Source: Akkermansiaceae bacterium (lineage in GTDB: Bacteria > Verrucomicrobiota > Verrucomicrobiia > Verrucomicrobiales > Akkermansiaceae). From it: a DNA stretch of 64,000 nt. Positions 1 through 8,567 of this stretch are shown here, piece after piece. The DNA lies in contig CAIXKE010000092.1 in NCBI GenBank assembly GCA_903919975.1, forward strand, positions 59,116 through 123,115, in the 5' to 3' direction. The stretch's first letter is position 1, and each line of letters starts with the position of its first letter. A program made the position numbers and the translations under genes. The notes beneath the pieces are model-generated. The model was not told the DNA's origin. It was given only the letters and a program-made list of their open reading frames with translations, and did not search any database.

Positions 1-816
1 GAACTGATCCAACTTTCCAATGTGGTGACCCACAAGGAAACCATCACTCCCGAGGAATACCCGCACTTCAACCGCCTGAGGTCGATCACAATCAAAGCCC
101 GCATCGCCCCCGGTAAAACCATCGGCGATGGCGTGGACTTCGTCGATGACACCGTCCCGGCCATGCTACCGGAAGGATATAAGTATGCTTGGGACGGCGA
201 AACCCGCGAATACGTCGAGAGCGCCAGTTCCACATTCCAATTGTTTATCCTCGGACTCCTCTTCACCTTCTTAATCCTCGCCGCGCAGTTTGAGAGCTGG
301 GTCCATCCGGTGACCATTTTCACCGGCGTCGCCCTCGCTCTAACAGGTGGCGTGGTTACACTTTACGCCTCGCGCTTTTTCGGAGATCCGATGACCAACA
401 ACTTGTTCGCTCAATTTGGACTGATCCTGCTCATCGGATTGATCGCCAAAAACGGCATTCTCATTGTCGAGTTCGCCAACCAACTTCAGCTCGATGGCAA
501 GAACGCCTTCGATGCGGTGTGGGAAGCCACAACCCTGCGTTTCCGCCCGATCCTGATGACATCCATCGCCACTATCGGCGGCGTCCTGCCGCTCGCCTTG
601 GCCACCGGAGCCGGCGCGGAAACCCGCAACCCGCTCGGCTTGGTTGTCGTCGGCGGACTCAGCATTTCCACCGTACTCACCCTGTTCGTCGTGCCCGTTT
701 TCTATCTGATTTTCGATTGGATGGTCACCAAGGCCACCGGCCACTCGAGCGCCCAAGGCCTCCGCCGCGCCGCCCGCGTGGAAGCGGAAGTCGAAGAGGC
801 CGGCAAAACGGTGTGA
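1..816 (+). CDS. RND multidrug efflux transporter, C-terminal part (5' end outside window)
   Basis: The frame is open from the first base, so this is the last 271 residues of an inner-membrane RND (HAE-1/AcrB-type) pump subunit. These proteins use the proton gradient to drive export through a periplasmic adaptor and a TolC-like channel. Visible are the end of the second periplasmic loop, a transmembrane helix (FQLFILGLLFTFLILAAQFE) and the family-typical block 'GLIAKNGILIVEFANQ', followed by 'RPILMTSIATIGGVLPLA' and the last helices. The tail is short and charged. A perfect 11-bp inverted repeat follows the stop. The export substrate cannot be told from this part. Confidence 0.9.
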   Translation, partial: ELIQLSNVVTHKETITPEEYPHFNRLRSITIKARIAPGKTIGDGVDFVDDTVPAMLPEGYKYAWDGETREYVESASSTFQLFILGLLFTFLILAAQFESWVHPVTIFTGVALALTGGVVTLYASRFFGDPMTNNLFAQFGLILLIGLIAKNGILIVEFANQLQLDGKNAFDAVWEATTLRFRPILMTSIATIGGVLPLALATGAGAETRNPLGLVVVGGLSISTVLTLFVVPVFYLIFDWMVTKATGHSSAQGLRRAARVEAEVEEAGKTV

Positions 817-883
817 CCCAGTTGCTGTTTCCTTTCGTCTCCTAGGTTCGATTTCTCTGAAAGTCTTTGCCCGGCAGGAAGTT

Positions 884-921
884 CTATGCGGCGGCTTGCC
901 GGATGGAAATCCGCCGCATAG
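884..921. promoter_or_regulatory. 11-bp perfect inverted repeat between RND gene and MFS-acyltransferase gene
   Basis: CTATGCGGCGG (884-894) and CCGCCGCATAG (911-921) can form an 11-bp stem with a 16-nt loop, 68 nt after the RND stop and 11 nt before the preferred ATG at 933. There is no T-tract, so it is either a Rho-type end hairpin or a leader structure for the downstream gene. Confidence 0.55.
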
Positions 922-932
922 TCTTCGCGCCG

Positions 933-3455
933 ATGCCCGATGACCCGTCTGTTTTTGTGCCGACCCGCCGCCAATGGGTAGGTTACTGGAGCATGATCGT
1001 CCAGCAGACACAGAATGCCTTCAACGACAAGATGGCGCAGTTCATCCTCATCCCACTGGGCGGCGCTGTCGGCTTTGCCGTGGAATCCGCCGCAGGCCTG
1101 ATGATTGCGCTGCCGTTCGTGCTGTTCGCGCCGATCGCCGGCTGGATGAGCGATCGTTTTTCAAAACGCGACGTCATGCTCGGCGCCGCCATTCTTCAAT
1201 TGCTCGTGCTCGTGTGGATCTGCGGCTCGGTCGTCCTGAAAAACCTGCCGCTCGCACTCTGCGGGTTTTTTGCACTCGCCGTGCAGTCGGCATTTTTCAG
1301 CCCGGCGAAAATGGGGATCAACAAAGAACTCGTCGGGTCGAAATACTTGGGCTTCGCCACCGGATTTCAGCAAATGACGGCGATGTTGGCGATCCTCGTC
1401 GGGCAAATCATTGCCGGCTGGTTGTTTGATCACCGCTTCACCGCATTCGGCGGCACTCCTGACATGGCGTGGAAAGCGGCGCTTGGACCCCTGCTTGTCA
1501 TCACCGTCCTGTCGGTGCCGGCTTTGTTACTCGCTTGGATCGTCCCTCGGGTGCCCGCTCAGGGCGGCGCTAAATTTTCCGTCAAACTCGCCGTCAGTCA
1601 CTTCGCAAACCTAACCGAATTATGGCGTGCTTCCCAGTTGCGGCAAGCCTCGTTCGGCGTGGCATTCTTCTGGGGATTCGCCGCGTTCATCAATCTTTGG
1701 ACGCTGAAACTCGCCAAGGTACTAACCGGTGGAGGCGAGGGCTTCGGGACTCTATCATCGACGTTTATGGCGGCGGCTTCGCTGGGCATGGCGGCGGGAT
1801 TCGGCTTTGCTTCATTCCTGCTGCGCAAGCGCATCGAACTCGGCTGGGTGCCGGTGGCCGGTGTGGCGATGACGTTTTTTTCGCTGTTGATCGTCTTCGC
1901 TCCAGCGGGCGGCCACTTGTTTCTAGCAGCTCTTGCCTTGCTCGCGTTTTCCTCCGCGCTGTTCCTCGCACCGCTCAACGCATGGATGCAAGACAGCTAT
2001 CCGGCAGCTAAACGCGGCGAACTCCAGTCTGCGGTGAATCTTCAAGATTGTTTTGCAGGCATCATCGCCGTGGCCGTCATCTTTGGTTTTGAACATGGCA
2101 CCAAGCTGCTCGGCATCACACCGCTGAATGGCATCCACTATCAAATGCTCTTCGTCGCGCTGGCCTGTTTGCTTGCCACCGTGCTGATCATCCGCCTGTT
2201 GCCCGCGCATTTCATCCGTGTGATCGGCGTGGCGCTGATCCGCGCGGTCTATCGGATCCGCGTCAGCCATCCCGAGCGAATGCCCGCCAAAGGAGGCGTC
2301 CTCATGTTGCCGAATCACGTGACCTATGCCGACGCCTTTTTCCTCTCCGCCGCCAGCCCGCGGCCGATCCGTTTCGTAATGGATGAAGTCTTCCTCGCTA
2401 GGCGATCCATTCGGATCTTCACCGGAATCTTCGATACCTTGACCATCCGCCGCGACCAACCGCTGGAGGCGATCCGTGAAATCATCCGGGCACTGAAACA
2501 TGGCGATGCCGTCTGCTTGTTTCCTGAAGGGCAGCTGACGCGCACCGGCACCCTCTGTCCGTTGCAGCGCGGCTTCGAGCTCATCGCCAAAAAGGCCGGC
2601 CATCCATTGATCCCGATGTGGTGCGATGGCTCGTGGGGATCGATTTTCTCCTTCGAACAAAACCGGTTTTTCCGCAAAATGCCACATCTGGGAGCGCTCC
2701 GCATGATCATCGCTTTCGGAACCGCCATCGCCCCCAAAGATGCGAACCTCGAGGCCGTCCGCAGCGGCATGCTTGCCGCCTCCGCCGATGCCATCGCCCG
2801 GCGATTCTACCGCCGGAGATGGTTGTCGCGGATGCCCATGGCAAAAAACCCCGCCACCCGGGCCTTCAGCGAATTGGAGAATTCCACCCGACGACGGATG
2901 TGGGTCAACGGCCACCAAATCGGCATGGTCAACGCCCTCCAGCGCCGGAAGCCGTTTTACGTCTTGGCGGAGGATCCTTTGATCCATGAGTTGCTTGGCG
3001 TTTTCGCCACGTTCCCGGATCTGTTCCATGCCGAACTGAAGATCGAAGCGCACTTCAAGGGTGATGTGGATGGCACATGGGTGGGTGGCGATTTCCTGCG
3101 CGACTGCATCCGCCTCGCCCAGATCAGCCGGAGTATTGTGTTTTACGATTTCGGAAGCGCCGCTTTGGTTCCGGTCGAGCGCGACGGATTACGCCATTTC
3201 CCTTGCCTCGCTGCGGAGGGCCTCGTGATCGCGATGTCGATGCCCCATCCGCCTACCGCCATCGAGGACTTTGCGGCACAGAGTGGCAATCAACCCAATT
3301 CCTGGGGGAAATTGCTGCCCGGTTGGAGGCTTGAAGGCGCCGAAACCGGTTGCCTCCGCGCCCATGGCCCCGCCGCCAACGTGTTGGGCATCCTCCTCCC
3401 CGCCGGATCTTCTTTGGATGCGGAAGGCTTCCTCATCGCCAAGACCCCGAACTAA
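933..3455 (+). CDS. MFS transporter-PlsC acyltransferase fusion with degenerate acyl-ACP synthetase tail (LplT-Aas-like)
   Basis: About 840 residues. The first ~400 form a 12-helix MFS transporter like the lysophospholipid flippase LplT. Residues ~435-640 are a glycerolipid acyltransferase with the HX4D motif (NHVTYAD, His near 462) and the FPEG motif (LFPEGQLTR, near 530). In LplT-Aas fusions a third AMP-binding acyl-ACP synthetase domain of ~500 residues follows. Here only ~200 residues remain, ending with 'LPGW...AHGPAANVLGILLP...LDAEGFL', which resembles the end of that domain without its ATP-binding core. The probable role is import and reacylation of lysophospholipids at the inner membrane (inferred). 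TTG 867 and ATG 903 are alternative starts inside or before the hairpin at 884-921; ATG 933 is preferred. Confidence 0.85.
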   Translation: MPDDPSVFVPTRRQWVGYWSMIVQQTQNAFNDKMAQFILIPLGGAVGFAVESAAGLMIALPFVLFAPIAGWMSDRFSKRDVMLGAAILQLLVLVWICGSVVLKNLPLALCGFFALAVQSAFFSPAKMGINKELVGSKYLGFATGFQQMTAMLAILVGQIIAGWLFDHRFTAFGGTPDMAWKAALGPLLVITVLSVPALLLAWIVPRVPAQGGAKFSVKLAVSHFANLTELWRASQLRQASFGVAFFWGFAAFINLWTLKLAKVLTGGGEGFGTLSSTFMAAASLGMAAGFGFASFLLRKRIELGWVPVAGVAMTFFSLLIVFAPAGGHLFLAALALLAFSSALFLAPLNAWMQDSYPAAKRGELQSAVNLQDCFAGIIAVAVIFGFEHGTKLLGITPLNGIHYQMLFVALACLLATVLIIRLLPAHFIRVIGVALIRAVYRIRVSHPERMPAKGGVLMLPNHVTYADAFFLSAASPRPIRFVMDEVFLARRSIRIFTGIFDTLTIRRDQPLEAIREIIRALKHGDAVCLFPEGQLTRTGTLCPLQRGFELIAKKAGHPLIPMWCDGSWGSIFSFEQNRFFRKMPHLGALRMIIAFGTAIAPKDANLEAVRSGMLAASADAIARRFYRRRWLSRMPMAKNPATRAFSELENSTRRRMWVNGHQIGMVNALQRRKPFYVLAEDPLIHELLGVFATFPDLFHAELKIEAHFKGDVDGTWVGGDFLRDCIRLAQISRSIVFYDFGSAALVPVERDGLRHFPCLAAEGLVIAMSMPHPPTAIEDFAAQSGNQPNSWGKLLPGWRLEGAETGCLRAHGPAANVLGILLPAGSSLDAEGFLIAKTPN

Positions 3456-3533
3456 AAGTCCACGTTGTCCGGCGCGGGTGACCGCATCCGCCGGCATGCA
3501 TTTTCAAGAAATACGCCGAATTTCTTGACACTC

Positions 3534-3554
3534 CCCGCAAAAACGGGCTTTTTT
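3534..3554 (+). terminator. Intrinsic terminator-like hairpin before tRNA-Arg
   Basis: CCCG (3534-3537), loop CAAAAA, CGGG (3544-3547), then C and six T. It sits 79 bp after the MFS-acyltransferase stop and 20 bp before the tRNA. The stem is short, so this is a weak terminator. An AAGAAAT/ATTTCTT stem lies just upstream (3506-3526). Confidence 0.55.
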
Positions 3555-3574
3555 CGCCCCGCGCCTTACGCAAG

Positions 3575-3648
3575 GCACCCGTAGCTCAATTGGATAGAGC
3601 GTCTGACTACGAATCAGAAGGTTGGGGATTCGAGTTCCTCCGGGTGTA
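3575..3648 (+). tRNA. tRNA-Arg (anticodon ACG)
   Basis: The cloverleaf can be drawn by hand. The acceptor stem is GCACCCG/CGGGTGT (first pair G-T). The D-arm contains 'AGCTCAATTGGATAGAGC'. The anticodon stem is TCTGA/TCAGA with loop CTACGAA (anticodon ACG). The T-loop is TTCGAGT. The discriminator is A and no CCA is encoded. ACG is normally deaminated to ICG to read CGU, CGC and CGA. Confidence 0.95.
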
Positions 3649-4016
3649 TTTTCATTATCAATGAGTTACGCCGACCGCCTAGCTTTTTCTGTAAGCTTGT
3701 GCGTCAAAAAATTCTCTTTCGTTGAACGAATGGAATGGCCGAGTTGGATGCCTTATCGGAATTCGGTTTCGATGCTGGCCGTGATGGGCCATGGCATTTG
3801 GCTTCACACTATTCCGCCCGCTTCGTGAGTTTCTGGCACGTGCGGATTGGCGGCATAGGGATGAGCGAGAGTATATTGCTTGGAGTTAACTCCGTGGGCA
3901 GCGAGGAGCCGGCGGGGAAGAGCTATCGGAAACGGCTCAAAATTGAGGAAATCCTATTTTTACTTTTCCCAGCGGACGATTCCAGATAACGGAATCGCAA
4001 ACACATTCACATCACC
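3649..4016. other. Intergenic stretch without recognisable gene
   Basis: 368 bp between tRNA-Arg and the SPFH gene. Short open frames exist on the plus strand (for example 3735-3989) but none has family resemblance or consistent codon use. The last 60 bp are AT-rich ('GAGGAAATCCTATTTTTACTT') and could hold the promoter of the following gene pair. No repeat seen. Confidence 0.5.
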
Positions 4017-5069
4017 ATGGATATTCTCGGATTCATCAAAGGCGAATTGCTCGAAATCATCGAATTCAATGACGACTCGCGCGACACTTTGTCGTGGCGG
4101 TTTCCCGATGAAGACAAGGAGATCAAAAACGGCGCGCAACTCATCGTTCGGGAAAGCCAGGTCGCTCAGTTTGTCTATCTCGGCCAATACGGCGATTGTT
4201 TCAGCCCCGGAAAACACTCGCTCGTCACCGACAACATCCCGGTCCTGTCGACACTCAAGGGTTGGAAATACGGCTTTGAATCACCGTTCAAGGCGGATAT
4301 CTATTATGTCACCACGCGGCTGTTCACCGGCAACAAATGGGGCACCGCCAACCCGGTGATGATGCGCGACAAGGACTTCGGCGTAGTCCGCCTGCGCTCC
4401 TTCGGCACCTTCGATTTCAGGATCGTCAACCCGCCGGTCTTTCTCAAGGAAGTCGCCGGCACCGACCACCATTTCCGCTTGGATGAATTCGCCGACACCA
4501 TGCGTTCCCGCATCGTCAGCGTGTTCAGCGAGGCGCTCGCCTCCTGCGGTGTGCCCGCGCTCGACGTCGCCATGCGATATACCGAGCTCGGCGAGGCCTT
4601 GCTGCCCCTGATCAACCCACAGGTCACCGCGAAATACGGCATCGAGATCACCAGTTTCCTGGTTGAAAACGTGTCCGTCCCACCTGAAGTCGAAGCCGCG
4701 CTCGACAAGCGTTCAAGCATGTCGGCGATTGGCAATCTCAATGACTATGTGAAATTCCAGTTGGCCGAATCCATGACCAAGGGTGGCGGCGATTCCGCAG
4801 CCGCCATGCCCGCACAAATGGCCATGGGCTTCGGCCTTGCCCAAGAAATGTTAAAATCCACACAGACCGGCTCTCAAAGCCCGCCGCCGCTGACGAGCGC
4901 CGCCGCCGGGATGCCCGAGTTGCTATCGCCCGCTCAAGCGGCCCAAGCACTGGGCGTCACCGAGGGCGATGTCATCGCCTCACTCGATGCGGGTGAGCTC
5001 AAGGGCAAGAAAATCGGCTCAGCCTGGCGGATCACTAGGACCGCCCTCGACTCCTTCCTCGCCGAGTAA
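4017..5069 (+). CDS. SPFH-domain protein (YdjI/'virion core protein'-like) with C-terminal DNA-binding-type HTH
   Basis: 350 residues. The first ~230 resemble the bacterial SPFH/YdjI family (often labelled 'virion core protein, lumpy skin disease virus'): 'FIKGELLEIIEFNDDSRDTLSWRF', then 'IKNGAQLIVRESQ', then 'VQFVYLGQYGDCFSPGKHSL'-like strands and the SPFH core 'RLRSFGTFDFRIVNP'. Members of this family usually end in a zinc ribbon. Here, after a flexible Ala/Pro/Met linker (~255-295), the last ~50 residues ('LLSPAQAAQALGVTEGDVIA...GKKIGSAWRITRTALDSFL') match the excisionase/MerR-like HTH fold. It starts 5 bp before a zinc-ribbon membrane protein, so the two probably work together, perhaps in membrane stress or scaffold formation (inference). 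Confidence 0.8.
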   Translation: MDILGFIKGELLEIIEFNDDSRDTLSWRFPDEDKEIKNGAQLIVRESQVAQFVYLGQYGDCFSPGKHSLVTDNIPVLSTLKGWKYGFESPFKADIYYVTTRLFTGNKWGTANPVMMRDKDFGVVRLRSFGTFDFRIVNPPVFLKEVAGTDHHFRLDEFADTMRSRIVSVFSEALASCGVPALDVAMRYTELGEALLPLINPQVTAKYGIEITSFLVENVSVPPEVEAALDKRSSMSAIGNLNDYVKFQLAESMTKGGGDSAAAMPAQMAMGFGLAQEMLKSTQTGSQSPPPLTSAAAGMPELLSPAQAAQALGVTEGDVIASLDAGELKGKKIGSAWRITRTALDSFLAE

Positions 5070-5074
5070 CCGCC

Positions 5075-6178
5075 ATGGCCGAAGTCAGCGCATTGCGGAA
5101 AAATCCCTGCACGGAATGCGGCGGGGATGCGGAATGGGACGCATCGAAAATAGCCCTCGCCTGCCCGTTTTGCGGAACCATTCTACCATGGACCGATGCC
5201 GAAACCGCGTTCGGAGCCGCCATCGTCGAACACGATCTGGAGGCCGCGCTCGCCGCCGCCCCCGCTGAGGCGCACGCTCCGGGTGATGAGAAAAAATCCG
5301 TCAAGTGCGAGAGCTGCCGCGCCATCAGCATGTTCGACGCCGACCGCGCCGCGCAGCGCTGCGATTTCTGTGGATCACCGGCCATCGTGCCTCTGGAAAA
5401 CCAGTCCGACACCATCACACCGGAAAGTCTCCTCCCGGCGGCAATCCCGAACACCCAGGTCCGGGACCAACTCCGCGAGTGGTACCGCAGCCGCTGGTGG
5501 GCCCCTAACAAACTCAAAAGCGCCGCACTCACCGACACCCTGCATGGCATCTATCTGCCCTACTGGACATTCGACGCCCACGTCGATGCCGATTGGACCG
5601 CTGAATCCGGATATTATTACTACGTCACCGAGACCTACCGTAATTCCAACGGCAAAACCCAAACCCGTCAGGTGCGCCACACCCGATGGGAAGACAGCGC
5701 GGGCAGCCTTTCGCATTTCTTCGATGACGATGCCGTCCCGGGAACCGTCGGCGTCCACAACTCCCTGCTTCGCAAGGTCGAGCCATTTCCCACCACGACC
5801 GATCTCAAACCCTACGATCCGGCATACGTCCGTGGCTGGACGGTCGAATGCTATCAGGTGGATCTACTCCAAGCCTCGTCCACCAGCCAGCAACAAATGG
5901 ACGCCGTGATCGAACAGCTGTGCGCGCGGGAGGTTCCCGGCGACACCCACCGCAACTTGAGCGTCTCCTCGGTCTATCAGGACAGAACCTTCAAGCACAT
6001 TCTGGTCCCCGTCTGGCTGACCACTTACAACTATGGAACGAAGTCCTATCAGGTTGTCGTCAACGGATACACCGGAAAAATGGCCGGCGAACACCCCTTG
6101 AGCTGGGTAAAAATAACCTTAGCCGTGCTCGCCGTCATTCTGATCGCGGCCGTTTTCTTCCTGCTCTTCAATCGCTGA
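5075..6178 (+). CDS. Double zinc-ribbon, membrane-anchored protein (partner of SPFH gene)
   Basis: 367 residues. Two rubredoxin/TFIIB-like zinc ribbons are visible at the N-terminus: C12-x2-C15...C30-x2-C33 and C78-x2-C81...C96-x2-C99. A soluble, aromatic-rich middle domain follows ('LHGIYLPYWTFDAHVDADW', 'YYYYVTETYR') and a single C-terminal transmembrane helix lies at ~344-364 ('ITLAVLAVILIAAVFFLLF'). The start lies 5 bp after the SPFH gene, so the pair is surely co-transcribed. Similar proteins are sometimes labelled as helicase- or PriA-like only because of the zinc ribbons; I see no helicase motif. Function unknown. Confidence 0.8.
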   Translation: MAEVSALRKNPCTECGGDAEWDASKIALACPFCGTILPWTDAETAFGAAIVEHDLEAALAAAPAEAHAPGDEKKSVKCESCRAISMFDADRAAQRCDFCGSPAIVPLENQSDTITPESLLPAAIPNTQVRDQLREWYRSRWWAPNKLKSAALTDTLHGIYLPYWTFDAHVDADWTAESGYYYYVTETYRNSNGKTQTRQVRHTRWEDSAGSLSHFFDDDAVPGTVGVHNSLLRKVEPFPTTTDLKPYDPAYVRGWTVECYQVDLLQASSTSQQQMDAVIEQLCAREVPGDTHRNLSVSSVYQDRTFKHILVPVWLTTYNYGTKSYQVVVNGYTGKMAGEHPLSWVKITLAVLAVILIAAVFFLLFNR

Positions 6179-6200
6179 TACGACGAAACATCAAGATCGT

Positions 6201-6773
6201 TCAAAGAGATTGCTGGACCTTGGCGACGGCCGCTGGATAGAGCCGGTGCTCGACGACTTGAATACGGGCATGCAGCGTTTCCGCCGTGTCTCCGGGTAAG
6301 ACGGGAACGCTTTCCTGAAGAATGATCGGGCCGGTATCCATGCCTTCATCGACAAAATGCACGGTGCATCCGGACTCGGACGCCCCGGCATCGAGTGCTT
6401 GTTTCCAAGATTCAAGCCCCGGAAACGCAGGCAGCAGCGCAGGGTGAATGTTGAGGATACGGTCCGGAAAAGCATCCAGCAGCGGCCGCTTCACGAGGCG
6501 CAAGAATCCGGCGAGACAAACCAACTCAACACCGGCGGCGCGGAGACGGTCGGCGGTTTCAAGCTGCGCTTCCTCGGGAAATTTTGTTTTAAACCCGCGG
6601 CAATCGATCACGCCGGTTTCAATCCCGCGCTTGCGGGCGCGCTCGAGAATGAACGCATCCGGATTATCCGAAAGCACCAGCGCGATCCGCGCATCCAGCG
6701 TGCCCGCGTCGATCGCATCGAGGATCGCCTGCATATTGGAACCTGAACCTGAGCCGAGAACACCGAGAACCAT
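6201..6773 (-). CDS. purN: Phosphoribosylglycinamide formyltransferase
   Basis: 190 residues, typical length for PurN, which transfers the formyl group of 10-formyl-THF to GAR in step 3 of purine synthesis. The N-terminal loop 'LGSGSGSNMQAILDAI' binds phosphate. 'NIHPALLPAFPG' carries the catalytic Asn and His, and 'HFVDEGMDTGPII' carries the catalytic Asp. The gene is convergent with the zinc-ribbon gene (22-bp gap) and stands alone, apart from other pur genes. Confidence 0.95.
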   Translation of the reverse strand: MVLGVLGSGSGSNMQAILDAIDAGTLDARIALVLSDNPDAFILERARKRGIETGVIDCRGFKTKFPEEAQLETADRLRAAGVELVCLAGFLRLVKRPLLDAFPDRILNIHPALLPAFPGLESWKQALDAGASESGCTVHFVDEGMDTGPIILQESVPVLPGDTAETLHARIQVVEHRLYPAAVAKVQQSL

Positions 6774-6842
6774 GCGCTTGGTTTAGAGCGGGAAGTGGCA
6801 GGCGGAAAGCGAAATGAAATCCAAAACCCATCGGAAAGATGA

Positions 6843-6935
6843 TTGAACCGCCAAGACACCAAGTAAAATAAAGTAAAAGACACGGTTTTACACAGCTCTG
6901 AAAACTTGGCGATCTTGGCGTCTTGGCGGTTCAAC
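6843..6935. repeat. Long inverted repeat (CGCCAAGAC type) between purN and aminopeptidase
   Basis: The 21-nt arm at 6843-6863 and its reverse complement at 6915-6935 differ at one position. The arms contain TTGAACCGCCAAGAC and GTCTTGGCGGTTCAA, with 51 bp of AT-rich DNA between them. It lies between the divergent starts of purN and the M29 peptidase and is one of several intergenic inverted-repeat types in this window. Confidence 0.8.
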
Positions 6936-7011
6936 TCCATTCCTTCCTCAAGACAGACGGTCGTGTTTCATTTGACTTGGAAGCCCGCCCGCCGCCCGCT
7001 ATCACCCACCC

Positions 7012-8112
7012 ATGCACGACTCCCGCATCGACGCACTCGCCCGCCAACTCGTCCGTTACTCCACCGCTCTCAAAAAGGGCGAAAAAGTCCTGATCGATCT
7101 ACACGACGTCCCGGACTCCATCGGCATTGCCCTGATCCGTGAGGCGCGGGCCAAGGGCGCGCTGCCATTCATCCGCCTGCATCAAGGCCGCCTGACCCGC
7201 GAGATGCTCAAAGGCGCGGATGACACGCAATACGCCGTGCTCACCAAACACCTGCTGGCCGAAATGAAAGACATGGACGCCTACATCGCCATCCGCGGTG
7301 GCCACAACATCGCCGAAACCTCGGACGTTCCGGCCGATCGAATGAAGCTCGCGATGCGGCACATGCGCCCGGTGCTCGACCACCGCATCAAGAAAACCAA
7401 GTGGTGCGTCCTGCGCTGGCCGTCACCCTCGATGGCCCAACAGTCGGGCATGAGCACGGAGGCCTTCGAAGACTTCTACTTCAATGTCTGCCTGCTCGAT
7501 TACAAGGCGATCCAACCGGCCATGAATGCTCTCCAAAAGATCATGAACCAGACCGACAAGGTGCATATCACAGGCCCCGGCACGGATCTGCGTTTTTCGA
7601 TCAAGGGCATCCCGTCATTGGTTTCATGCGGAAACTACAACGTCCCGGACGGCGAGGTCTTCACTTCGCCAGTTAGAGATTCGGTCGAAGGCGTGATTAG
7701 CTACAACGCACCCACGATCTATCAGGGAATTCCCTTCGACAGCATCCGCTTGGAGTTTTCCAAAGGAAAAATCATCAAGGCCGAGGCCGGCTCAAAAACC
7801 AAGGAGCTCAACAAGATCCTCGATAGCGATGAAGGCGCGCGCTACATCGGCGAGTTCGCCCTCGGCGTGCATCCGCTGATCCGCGAACCGATGCGCGACA
7901 TCCTCTTCGACGAGAAAATCGCCGGATCGTTCCACTTCACACCCGGCCAAGCCTATGAGGACGCGGACAATGGCAACCGCTCGCAAGTCCACTGGGACAT
8001 GGTCAGCATCCAGCGCAAAGACTGGGGCGGTGGCGAAATCCACTTCGACGGCAAACTCATCCGCAAAAACGGCATCTTTCTGCCCAAGGCGCTCGCCAAG
8101 CTCAACGGGTAA
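7012..8112 (+). CDS. M29-family metallo-aminopeptidase
   Basis: 366 residues, slightly shorter than the ~410 of classical AmpS/AmpT enzymes. The C-terminal half carries the expected dimetal ligand blocks: '[18 protein letters not shown]' (Glu), '[13 protein letters not shown]' (Glu) and '[10 protein letters not shown]...SQVHWDM' (His, Tyr, His, Asp). The N-terminal half holds the Rossmann-like '[12 protein letters not shown]' region. It presumably removes N-terminal residues from peptides in the cytoplasm. It is monocistronic; two copies of the 117-bp repeat start 11 bp after the stop. Confidence 0.88.
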   Translation: MHDSRIDALARQLVRYSTALKKGEKVLIDLHDVPDSIGIALIREARAKGALPFIRLHQGRLTREMLKGADDTQYAVLTKHLLAEMKDMDAYIAIRGGHNIAETSDVPADRMKLAMRHMRPVLDHRIKKTKWCVLRWPSPSMAQQSGMSTEAFEDFYFNVCLLDYKAIQPAMNALQKIMNQTDKVHITGPGTDLRFSIKGIPSLVSCGNYNVPDGEVFTSPVRDSVEGVISYNAPTIYQGIPFDSIRLEFSKGKIIKAEAGSKTKELNKILDSDEGARYIGEFALGVHPLIREPMRDILFDEKIAGSFHFTPGQAYEDADNGNRSQVHWDMVSIQRKDWGGGEIHFDGKLIRKNGIFLPKALAKLNG

Positions 8113-8123
8113 AACCATATTAT

Positions 8124-8240
8124 GGAGCGCCGATATTCTGTCGGCTGTCGGACGGGGGACATTCTGTCACCCGTCTTCCGCGAAGCGACACGCCGGACAG
8201 TATGTCCGTCATCCAGCAGCGCGCAAAATGCACGCGCTCC
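8124..8240 (+). repeat. 117-bp dispersed repeat, copy A
   Basis: Begins GGAGCGCCGATATTCTGTCG and ends ATGCACGCGCTCC, with 7-bp terminal inverted repeats GGAGCGC/GCGCTCC. Internal hairpin CGGACA-GTA-TGTCCG. No coding capacity that fits a known family. First member of a head-to-tail pair with copy B. Confidence 0.9.
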
Positions 8241-8261
8241 GACATGGAGCGCCGGCATGCA

Positions 8262-8378
8262 GGAGCGCCGACATTCTGTCGGCTGTCGGTAGGGGGACAT
8301 TCTGTCACCCGTCTTCCGCGAAGCGACTCGCCGGACAGTATGTCCGTCATCCAGCAGCGCGCAAAATGCACGCGCTCC
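8262..8378 (+). repeat. 117-bp dispersed repeat, copy B
   Basis: Same length and orientation as copy A with only scattered substitutions. It is separated from A by 21 bp (8241-8261) that themselves repeat the element's first bases (GGAGCGCCGG). The text after it ('GAATCCTTAAAGGCATTGGGCT') recurs after copy C, so the mobile or amplified unit may be longer than 117 bp. Confidence 0.9.
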
Positions 8379-8448
8379 GACAACGCGAATCCTTAAAGGC
8401 ATTGGGCTTCAGCCGGTCAGGCCATCTTCTGAGCCAATGAATCGCATG

Positions 8449-8555
8449 TAGCGTCGCTCTATGAGCGTCGATGCCGCTGAACCGCGCGAAGCTCTCTTCA
8501 TCCCCTTCAACTGCCGGCCTCGGGGCCAGTTAGCATTGGTCATAGACCGACGCTA
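8449..8555. repeat. Inverted repeat between convergent genes
   Basis: Arms TAGCGTCGCTCTATGA (8449-8464) and TCATAGACCGACGCTA (8540-8555) pair at 15 of 16 positions, with 75 bp between. Lies just before the 3' end of the SDR gene; could act as a bidirectional transcription end. Confidence 0.65.
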
Positions 8556-8567
8556 AAGTTTAAATGC

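Noticed and set aside
1923..3053. 376-codon antisense open frame in the MFS-acyltransferase gene
   Set aside because: Low-complexity Gly/Asp/His/Arg composition typical of reverse-strand shadows; the plus-strand gene is clearly real.
8124..8378. Two spaced copies considered as a CRISPR array
   Set aside because: The units are 117 bp, contain hairpins and occur dispersed at five loci in both orientations, with no cas genes. They do not fit repeat-spacer architecture.
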